Source: CAZDDI01 sp964504195 (lineage in GTDB: Bacteria > Chloroflexota > Anaerolineae > B4-G1 > SLSP01). Taken from it: a stretch of 50,855 bases of DNA. Positions within the stretch are counted from its first letter, which is position 1, and each line of letters starts with the position of its first letter. The DNA is taken from assembly GCA_964504195.1 (NCBI GenBank), contig CAZDDI010000027.1, positions 1 through 50,855 of the forward strand, read 5' to 3'. Shown here piece after piece: positions 7,968 through 15,900 of the stretch. The notes beneath the pieces are model-generated. The model was not told the origin of the DNA. It saw nothing but the letters and a program-made list of their open reading frames with translations, and did not search any database. The translations under genes and the position numbers were made by a program.

Positions 7968-10340
7968 TTATTCGTAAGCTAATGATTCGCGCACGCTGAC
8001 TCGGGTTGCTCGCAACGCGGGCCACAGGCTTGCTAGAGCCGAAATTACCAGCACGATAGTCAACCACAGCAAGATGCCGCTCGCTGGATATTTAAAATCG
8101 AGCGGCAAGCCCATAAGTCCTTGCCCAATGGCCGCGCTGAAAGCCCATGCCGCTGGAAGACTTAGGGGGATAGCGAGCAACCAACTCAACACTCCCACCA
8201 ATATCCCTTCGGAAACAAAAATGCCGACAATTGCCAGCGAGGTCGCTCCGATAGAGCGCATCACACCGATCTCACGACCGCGCTCGACGACGTTGATGGA
8301 CATCGTTCCCATCAGCCCCATGCCGCCGACAATGGCAGCTAAAATCGCCATAGACAGCATCAAATATACGATGACATCAAACTGGCTTCCAATTTGCGCA
8401 CGTAGTTCCCCAGAAGTTTGGAAATCAGCCGCGCGAATATGATTGGCTTCATAAGTCTGGCGTAAGTCCTCTCTAATCCGAGCATGGGATTGTGCGTCAT
8501 GTTGTTCAGTCTGCACCATAATGAAACCGGTGCGATTAGGATTACCTACCGCCTCAGCGAGGGCGTCGTAAGGGACAAAGTTATCCTGTTGGTTATTATT
8601 CAAACTGGTAAGTGTACCGACAACTGTCCAGGTCAAGTCTTTGTTACCGACCGTGATGGTAATGACATCACCAACCACAATCCCCTCATCCATGGCAATT
8701 TTGTGATTGAGCAAGATCGCTCGCCCATCATCGGGTAATAGCATTCGGCCTGTGACAATCCGGGGAGTAAACAACTGCGACTCATCCGGTACCCCCCACA
8801 ACTGTCCGGTAAGCTCCTCGCCGTTCTTGCGTGTGTAACGCGCCCCTCGAATATCCCAAATTTCGATAGCGGTCACTCCAGGAACATTTATACCGGTTTC
8901 AATGACCCGCTCGGTATGGTACATCCGCTCGAAGATGACCAACACATCGAACCCAAAATCATTCAGCAGCACATCAATAGTATTGCGCATCGAAGAACCG
9001 ACGCTGATGACCATGAGGAACATTATTCCCCCCACGGTCAATGCCGACAAGGTCAGGGCAACCCGGGCTTTCCGGCGGAAGGTGTTACGCAGGCTCAAAG
9101 CTAAGGGGCGGGGAAGGCTGTGGATACGACCAATTAACCGGTCAAGCCAGCCGCGCCCAAAGCGTCCTCCTAGCCCATGGCTGCCGATAGCTTGATGAAC
9201 ACTGATGCGCGCACCACCAATCACGGGGACAGACGCAGCTATCAGTGGCACACACAACCCAATCGCTGCCTGTAAGAGCAGCGGTGCTGGCAGCACCCGG
9301 AACGCCCCCAGCGTGATGTTGAACAAATCGAGCATCCAGCCGGATAGTAGATATGCTCCCAATGCCCCTAACGGTACGGCTACCGACAAAGAAAGTAAGC
9401 TATAGACCAACGCGACAATTAAGTATACCCGCACAACACGGCCCGATGTTGCGCCGACCACCTTCATGACCCCGATTTGCCAGATTTGCTGCGTAATAAT
9501 GGCGTTCATGGTATTGACGATCAAAAATCCACTCAGCAGCAACGATAAACCGCCCAACACGCCCAAAATGAGAAAAATCACATCGAGTGTCTCTTGTGCC
9601 CAATGTTTATCCGGTTGGACGAAGCTGTGATAGTAGACGCTTGAGTTCGCACGTTGCAACCGTTCAGTGATTTGCTCAAGGATGACTTCAGCTTCTTCAT
9701 CGTTGAAAGATGTTAACTGTACATTAAGTGTGTTGAAACCCTCCGGCTGCCCCGTTAACCAGGCGAGCGTTTCAGGTGTAGCGCAAAACGTCGCGTTCCC
9801 CATGCCAATTTGTGGCGGCTGTGTATACGGATGGCGTGCGCGTCCCGTAATGGCAATCGCTTGTTCCCTGTTTGCCACCTGGACAAAAATGGTTTCACCG
9901 AGAGGAATATCGTAATAGGAAGCCGACATGCGCTCCACGGCCAGGGTGCGCCGGGTGGGCCATTCGCCTTCGAGTAACTCGATAGGGTATATTTGTTGTG
10001 TCGTATAATCGTAGCGCGCTATCACCGTTCCATCACGCCAATCAGCTTCGCCCGCGAATTTCCAGCGGATACTGGTGGTATTTTCGCCCTCTATATAGGC
10101 GATGGCAGGATCACGTTGCAGCCGATAAATGATTTCCTGCTCGAGTGGATCCGTATATATTTCAATGTGGGGGGCATTGCTTGCCCGGTGACTCTCTGTC
10201 AAGCGTTCCCGCACGACGCTGGATGAACCAAAGACCAGCCCTAGCGCGAAGATACCGATGGCAGCGGACAGGACGACTAGTAAGGTGCGTAATTTGTTGT
10301 GCCATAGATCGCGCCACACTTTGCGCCATATAATACTCAT
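7968..10340 (-). CDS. FtsX/MacB-type ABC transporter permease
   Basis: The 790-residue membrane protein has an N-terminal segment typical of MacB-type permeases (WRDLWHNKLRTLLVVLSAAIGIFALG) followed by a large extracytoplasmic domain. There are two FtsX-like four-helix units, roughly residues 260-430 and 660-790, with a second extracytoplasmic domain between them. The second unit contains the conserved VVERGREIGVMRSIGA stretch, and the first has the matching IWQIGVMKVVGA. The double-unit form is longer than classical MacB permeases, and the ATPase is a separate gene. AAGGA precedes ATG 10340. It pairs with the upstream ATPase and the downstream adaptor. Confidence 0.9.
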   Translation of the reverse strand: MSIIWRKVWRDLWHNKLRTLLVVLSAAIGIFALGLVFGSSSVVRERLTESHRASNAPHIEIYTDPLEQEIIYRLQRDPAIAYIEGENTTSIRWKFAGEADWRDGTVIARYDYTTQQIYPIELLEGEWPTRRTLAVERMSASYYDIPLGETIFVQVANREQAIAITGRARHPYTQPPQIGMGNATFCATPETLAWLTGQPEGFNTLNVQLTSFNDEEAEVILEQITERLQRANSSVYYHSFVQPDKHWAQETLDVIFLILGVLGGLSLLLSGFLIVNTMNAIITQQIWQIGVMKVVGATSGRVVRVYLIVALVYSLLSLSVAVPLGALGAYLLSGWMLDLFNITLGAFRVLPAPLLLQAAIGLCVPLIAASVPVIGGARISVHQAIGSHGLGGRFGRGWLDRLIGRIHSLPRPLALSLRNTFRRKARVALTLSALTVGGIMFLMVISVGSSMRNTIDVLLNDFGFDVLVIFERMYHTERVIETGINVPGVTAIEIWDIRGARYTRKNGEELTGQLWGVPDESQLFTPRIVTGRMLLPDDGRAILLNHKIAMDEGIVVGDVITITVGNKDLTWTVVGTLTSLNNNQQDNFVPYDALAEAVGNPNRTGFIMVQTEQHDAQSHARIREDLRQTYEANHIRAADFQTSGELRAQIGSQFDVIVYLMLSMAILAAIVGGMGLMGTMSINVVERGREIGVMRSIGATSLAIVGIFVSEGILVGVLSWLLAIPLSLPAAWAFSAAIGQGLMGLPLDFKYPASGILLWLTIVLVISALASLWPALRATRVSVRESLAYE

Positions 10341-10363
10341 TGCGTAATTCCTTATCTGGCCTG

Positions 10364-11092
10364 TTAGTTTTTGTGCCCGTTACCGTTGCTGTGGTCGCGG
10401 TCAATGCGTCCGTCTAGCAAATACAGGGTTCGTTCCATACGCGCGCTGAGGCTGCGGTCATGCGTAACAATTAGCAATGTTTTACCTTGCTTCACCAGGC
10501 CCTCAAATAGCGTGAAAACCTCATCCGCAGTACCGGTATCCAAATTGCCGGTAGGTTCATCGCCCACCAGGATCGGGGGATTGTTTGCCAATGCCCGCGC
10601 GATGGCGGCGCGCTGCTGCTGGCCACCACTGAGAGTGCTGGGCAACTTGTGTGCCTGGTCAGCAATACCGACCTGCTCCAGAAGGCTCAGGGCTTTCTTT
10701 CGACGCTCGCTGCGTTTATAAACATTGCAGAAATCCATCGGTAACATCACGTTTTCGATAATGGTGAGTGTTGGTAACAACTGAAAAAACTGGAAGATAA
10801 CGCCGATATTTCTGCCGCGCCAGCGAGCCAGCTGGTTCTCACTTAGTTTGTGGACAGCTTCACCAGCGATATGGATTTCTCCACTGGTTGGCCGATCAAT
10901 GCCAGTGAGCATATTTAACAAAGTAGATTTTCCAGAACCCGAAGGGCCTACTACAGCAACGAATTCACCTTTGTTGATCCGCAGCGCAATATCTTTGAGC
11001 ACTGTCACGCCTCCGGCGCCGGTCTGGTAAGTCTTGACTACATCAGACAAACCGATCAATACTTGCGAATTTGCAGGTACTTCTTTAAGCAT
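10364..11092 (-). CDS. ABC transporter ATP-binding protein, LolD/MacB type
   Basis: The 242-residue ATPase has Walker A GPSGSGKST (49-57), a Q-loop in IGVIFQFFQLLPTLT, the signature LSGGQQQRAAIARALA, Walker B PPILVGDEPTGNLD and the switch histidine in LLIVTHD. The GNLDT continuation is characteristic of the LolD/MacB/FtsE subgroup, which drives extrusion by FtsX-type permeases. The gene is first in the minus-strand operon, with AGGAG ahead of ATG 11092, and is transcribed divergently from the stand-alone MEDS genes. Confidence 0.93.
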   Translation of the reverse strand: MLKEVPANSQVLIGLSDVVKTYQTGAGGVTVLKDIALRINKGEFVAVVGPSGSGKSTLLNMLTGIDRPTSGEIHIAGEAVHKLSENQLARWRGRNIGVIFQFFQLLPTLTIIENVMLPMDFCNVYKRSERRKKALSLLEQVGIADQAHKLPSTLSGGQQQRAAIARALANNPPILVGDEPTGNLDTGTADEVFTLFEGLVKQGKTLLIVTHDRSLSARMERTLYLLDGRIDRDHSNGNGHKN

Positions 11093-11285
11093 CTCTACGC
11101 ACTCCTATTATTCTTGAAAAAAGCCCATATAGGTATGATACATTTCATGGCTTCTGCTACTTTTTATAACGCAAAGCGGGGCGCTTTTATTCGGATATGA
11201 CTCTGAGATTCCCCACAAGTTACAGAACGCCTATATCAATACGCAAAAATAGGCGGTAAGTTACTACTATCCCGGTTGCTTTTAT

Positions 11286-11324
11286 CCTCTAAAGCGGTTT
11301 GCAAACCAATTGCAATACTAGAGG
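11286..11324. promoter_or_regulatory. Candidate operator or structured leader
   Basis: CCTCTA (11286-11291) and TAGAGG (11319-11324) enclose the perfect palindrome GGTTTGCAAACC (11296-11307). Two TTGCAA words start 11 bp apart (11299 and 11310), about one helical turn. This suits a dimeric regulator such as the nearby response regulator, but the link is inferred. Confidence 0.35.
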
Positions 11325-11385
11325 TAACATTTTATGCTATGCTTAAGGGTAGGTAGGTTATATAATTATTGTTTTGTGTGTCATG

Positions 11386-11391
11386 TATAAT
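11386..11391 (+). promoter_or_regulatory. Possible -10 box for the stand-alone MEDS genes
   Basis: A consensus TATAAT directly preceded by TG lies 41 nt before the ATG at 11433. No clear -35 hexamer is visible, which fits an activator-dependent or extended -10 promoter. Confidence 0.35.
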
Positions 11392-11432
11392 TCTCTGTTC
11401 AAACAATTCAAACTTTACCGTAGGAGGTCAAA

Positions 11433-12215
11433 ATGTTACCCAACTATGCACCCCTGTCTTTGCAAGAGATAGCCCCCGGCAAACACCTTTGCCATCTTTA
11501 CGAGACTGAGGCCGAATACAAGGCCGTTACCGCTACCTTCATCGCACAAGGGTTACGCAAAGGCGAGAAGGTCATCTATGCTTTGGATGCCCACCCTACA
11601 GATGTCGTGCTCGCATGTTTGCGCGAGGCCGGGGTGGATACGGACGCTGCTCAACATAGTGGGCAGCTGTCCCTGGTTACCGCGCACAGCGTTTATATTC
11701 CCCAGGGCGTTTTTCAGCCGGATGCCGTGTTGGCCCGCGTTGCTGAGCATTTGGAAGAAGCATTAGCTGAAGGGTATCCTGGCTTGCGCGGATTGGGTGA
11801 GATGAGTTGGGTGTTCCAGAGCGCCTATGGCGCAGAACGGCTGCTCGAATATGAGGCGCGCTTGAATGAGCTCTTCGCTTCGAATCAGCTCACACTACTC
11901 TGTCAGTATGATCGTCGTCGCTTTGGGCCGGCGACCTTACTGGGGGCATTACGCACACATCCATTGGCAATTATCGGGACACAGAGCTACGACAATGTAT
12001 ACTATGTTCCGATGCTCGATATTCCGGACGCGGAGATGCCTGCCTGGGCTTTTAGCCAATGGTTGGGTAATCTCGCCGCACATCAACGCAGGGAAAAAGA
12101 CCCCACGCAACCCTTCACTCCCGAAGGTCGCGCTGCTGCCGATAAGGTACTGCGCAACCTCGGGCTGTTGGCAACGCGCGAAGTGGAATCCAACGTACAG
12201 CTGTACATCCCTTGA
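11433..12215 (+). CDS. Stand-alone MEDS-domain protein
   Basis: Almost all of this 260-residue protein is one MEDS domain, with PGKHLCHLYETEAEY at the front (Cys20), the GEKVIYALD strand and a second half around EMSWVF and LCQYD. It shares the HLCxxYxT signature with the kinase encoded at 3768-5924 and with the next gene. No DNA-binding or enzymatic domain follows, only about 60 extra residues (QWLGNLAAHQRR onward). The ribosome site AGGAGGT is excellent. MEDS domains are known as sensory modules in DcmR and in kinases. A stand-alone copy may bind the same signal and pass it on by protein contact, which is inference. Confidence 0.85.
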   Translation: MLPNYAPLSLQEIAPGKHLCHLYETEAEYKAVTATFIAQGLRKGEKVIYALDAHPTDVVLACLREAGVDTDAAQHSGQLSLVTAHSVYIPQGVFQPDAVLARVAEHLEEALAEGYPGLRGLGEMSWVFQSAYGAERLLEYEARLNELFASNQLTLLCQYDRRRFGPATLLGALRTHPLAIIGTQSYDNVYYVPMLDIPDAEMPAWAFSQWLGNLAAHQRREKDPTQPFTPEGRAAADKVLRNLGLLATREVESNVQLYIP

Positions 12216-12242
12216 AATCCGCCGGATAGCAAGGAGTGTATC

Positions 12243-12872
12243 ATGTACCCACATTACCCATGGACACTTACTGGTATTGGGCCTGGCGATCATCTATGCG
12301 CCATCTATGAAACGGAAGAAGAGTATCGCTCAGTATTAACACCTTTCGTGCGTCGGGCGCTGAGCATGGGAGAAAAAGTTATCTACGTTGCTCATACCCG
12401 TAACGTAGAGACAGTGCTGGGAAACCTTGCCGCCGATGGGGTTTTCCTGGGTGATTACTTATTTCAAGGACAACTGCAGCTGATTCCCAGTGATATGCTG
12501 TATACACGGGGCGGCACGTTTGACCCGGATCGAGTCATTACACAGATTCAATCTGAGTTGAAGTTGGCCCTTGCGCAGGGATACTCGGCATTGTGTTACA
12601 CTAGTGAGATGAGCTGGGCAGCAGCACATCCAGCAGATATTGAGCGCATGATTGCTTACGAGCAACGCTTAAATACCGTACTCGCTGGCACGCGTGCGTT
12701 GGCGTTATGTTTATATCACCGCGTTGATTTTACCCAGGCTACGCTGTTACCAATTTTGCGTGCGCATCCTATCGCTATCATTGGACGGGTGGGCTTCGAT
12801 AAATATGCACCGGTAGCGGCTCTGCCCCCTGCGCGGCATGCACCATCACCTACAGTTGCGGCGAGTGCATAA
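12243..12872 (+). CDS. Second stand-alone MEDS-domain protein
   Basis: This 209-residue paralogue of the preceding gene has GPGDHLCAIYETEEEY (Cys19), GEKVIYVAH, EMSWAAAHP and LCLYHR. It lacks the C-terminal extension of its neighbour. AAGGAG precedes the ATG, and the 27-nt gap suggests one transcript ending at the hairpin that follows. The two copies differ clearly in sequence, so this is not a recent duplication. Confidence 0.85.
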   Translation: MYPHYPWTLTGIGPGDHLCAIYETEEEYRSVLTPFVRRALSMGEKVIYVAHTRNVETVLGNLAADGVFLGDYLFQGQLQLIPSDMLYTRGGTFDPDRVITQIQSELKLALAQGYSALCYTSEMSWAAAHPADIERMIAYEQRLNTVLAGTRALALCLYHRVDFTQATLLPILRAHPIAIIGRVGFDKYAPVAALPPARHAPSPTVAASA

Positions 12873-12905
12873 CAAAAGGCCCGGTCATACAGACCGGGCC
12901 TTTTG
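12873..12905. terminator. Bidirectional terminator hairpin
   Basis: The perfect 14-bp stem CAAAAGGCCCGGTC (12873-12886) with GACCGGGCCTTTTG (12892-12905) and a 5-nt loop follows the stop codon of the MEDS gene directly. It sits between that gene and the convergent YYY gene. Confidence 0.85.
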
Positions 12906-12933
12906 TTCGTTTAGATCAACTCGGACGAGGCTA

Positions 12934-15900
12934 TCATTGAACGCGGTAGATTATTGCGCTCCCGTCACGGTAAACTTCTTGCAAATACCCCCACTCCACC
13001 AAGGTTTTGAACTTCGACTCAGCAAGCTCCGGTGAAGTAACGGTCTCCGCATTGGGATCGAGCGGCAACGGCGTCATGTAAGCTCGCTCGTAATCGGTGA
13101 GAATTACATATTGCACGTTATACCGACGCAGAATATCCTGGGCCAGGTACGGATCGGGGGTAGTGTAAAATTCGCTGATGGCGTACTGGCGTTGCTCTAC
13201 AACGCCAGCAGGCATCACAGTGCGCTGTTGTGCTTGCTGCCAGCGCCACCCAACCACACCCGGCAAACCAGTATAGATACTCACGCGGTTGCCCCAAGTG
13301 AGATATTCCACGGTTGCATTCATCTCCATAATGACCGGGGAACCTTCTACGTTCTCTAGCAACCAGCGGATGAGACGATAATCTGTGTCTAGTTGGAACG
13401 CCTGTCCCTGTTCGTATTGTGTCACGAAGGGCATATAGGCCATGCCATCAAGCGTGTGCGGCGCTTCAGGATTCCAGCGGTCGCGGGCGCGCGCGGGGGT
13501 TGCCAGTAAGGGATACAGGGCTGTCGCAAAGAGCAAGGCTACCAGCAAACCCAGGATGGCGTCCACAACCGGGACAGGTAACCGATTCAGTAACGGTTGA
13601 ACGCTATGTTCGGTGCTTTCCTGGCGTACCACCACTTGAAAACCATAATCTATCAACCGTTCCACGGCTACAGCCGCTGCTGCCGCCAGTAGCATCCATA
13701 CTTGCAGGTAGAACTTAAACACTGTGTTCATGCGCCCGATATCGCCTTCTAATACCACCAGTTCCACCAATAATGTGAGAGCGAGCGCTGTGCCTACCCA
13801 CAACCATAACAGTCGTGTACGCGAGGTACTATGCGGTTCCAACGCCAGGAATGAGGCAATGACGCCGAGTGGAATCGCGACCCAGGCAGCCTGCACCCCC
13901 ATCCGTGCGAGTAACAATGTAAGGATAAACGTAGTTAACGCAATAATGCCTAGCGAGAAATCTATCGAAGGATCATTAACCCGGCGTAAGTGTTGTATCA
14001 ACAGCAGCAACTGTGCCACACCCAGTACGACCAACGGGACAATGAAATGTCCGTGCATGATAAGATAGCTGCCCAATGGGGTTTGCGGCCCGTGCCATGG
14101 AGAGAAGCTAGTGTAAGCCGTGGCAAAGTGTGCTGTAAAGGGCCGGAATAGCAATTCCGCAGCCAGCAATATCAAGACGGGTGTTAGTAGTCGCTGGTAA
14201 GGAATCGGCGGTAAAGACGCAGGGTCTTCATCACTGAGATGGCGCTCCCACAGCGGTTTGACAAGGCAAAGCAGATACCCCAAGCTCATCAATCCCCAAT
14301 AGGTGGGATAATCCCAGGTGTTCGTCGTGCGCAAGGCGCCCGCAATGAGCGCCGCCAGCAAGAACGTGGGCCAAGGAGTCGGCAACCAGGCCCGCAAGTC
14401 AAATCGCTGTAGGAATTTGCGCAGCTGTGGTGTAGCGTCCTTAACCTTGAACGCGGGGATGCTTAACCCCCATTGAAGTGCAATTGCCAAAGCGACCTGG
14501 GTAAGCGGTAGGGCCATCATGTGCGCATGCAAGTCCCCGTAGAGGAAAGTGAACATCGGGAATTCATTGATTGCGCCAGGATCGTAAGGCCCAACGGTGG
14601 GGATGACACGGGTAGCATTCCAGTACCACCATTCTTGGCGGAAGCCGAGATTGTGGCCCTCGACAATAACTTTCCAAAGACCGACAAGTGCAGATACTAG
14701 CGCCGAATAGCCGGGAATGAGGCTCTCAAAAGTTATATTGCCTATATCTTGAAAGCCCTTGAAGAGTAGCTGTAGCTGGCCCAAGTTACCGAGCAGTAGC
14801 GTGAGCGCAACCCCCCATAGCCCCGCGCGTGCCCGACGCGCGGGGCTACCACCGGCGAGATTAGCGGCAATACTGTAAGCGCCTGTTCCAACCATGGCAA
14901 AGAAGCCCGGTACAGCTAGATTGTAAGCGATGCTGGGAACGATGCCAGTAGATTTAATAAGTGTGACGACCATGATGAAACCATAGTAGTAATAGTTCAA
15001 CACCCCACCCGCAAACCAGGGATCATAGGGGGGGAAGTAAGTGGCGCGAATGATGGCGTTGAGGTAAGCAAAATCCATCGGTTTTTCGCCGCCCATGAAG
15101 GGATGTCGCAAATCAGGGTTAAGGTAGCGGATTAAGACCCACAACAGATACAGTCCAGCAAAGAGCACTTCAATCCGTAGCAAGTCCTGCCATTGCTGAC
15201 GCAGGAAACTCAGCAGTTCAGCACGTTGTTTGCGGGCAAGTAGATATGCCCCTAACAGCAGCGCGCCAAACGTCATCCATAACCACAATTGTGTGTACGG
15301 CACCAGGCGTAATGCTGAGGGTAGCCAGCTGACGTAAGCCCACAATAGCAAGCCGATAATCCGCGCCAAACCATAACCACGATCATGTAACGCGGGGAAA
15401 GCCCGCATTAGCCAGGGAAAGGCCATCCACCCCAGGAGGGTCATCAGCAGCCACCATAGCAGCACCGCCAAAAATGGATAGCGATTATGCAGGGCGTTCC
15501 AGCTGAAGAGGTGCGCCCAGGTTCCGCCAGATTCTTGGGCGCTGCGCAAAGTGGTATCCATGAGCAGGCGGTTGCCATTTTTCCCTCCACTCTGCGATAC
15601 CTGGCGCGGCGTCATCCATTGCACATTGTCCAGCAGCGATTCTGGCAACAGTTCCATCGCGTTAGCGCGTGAATAGGCCGGAGTCTTGGCAAAAACTAGC
15701 ACGCGCGGATGGTCATAAACACTGAAGGCTTCTTCGGCGGGGGGATAGGGGATGGAACAAGGCAGCGCGTTGGTGTAACGGGCCTGGGGAATAGGGAATG
15801 GGGCTTCCTGGTCAGGGAACTGACATGGGCCGAGTGATGGAAACGAGACAAAATCGATTAGTAGCTCAAAACCCAGGCTACCATCGAAAAGCGCAGCATA

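Larger units (their letters stand above)
11093..11432. other. Divergent regulatory region between exporter operon and MEDS genes
   Basis: This 340-bp gap has no gene. It is AT-rich and separates two divergently transcribed units. It contains a nested inverted repeat (11286-11324) and TATAAT boxes at 11361-11366 and 11386-11391, oriented toward the MEDS genes, without convincing -35 partners. A strong AGGAGGT ribosome site precedes the ATG at 11433. I could not place the minus-strand promoter of the exporter. Confidence 0.5.
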
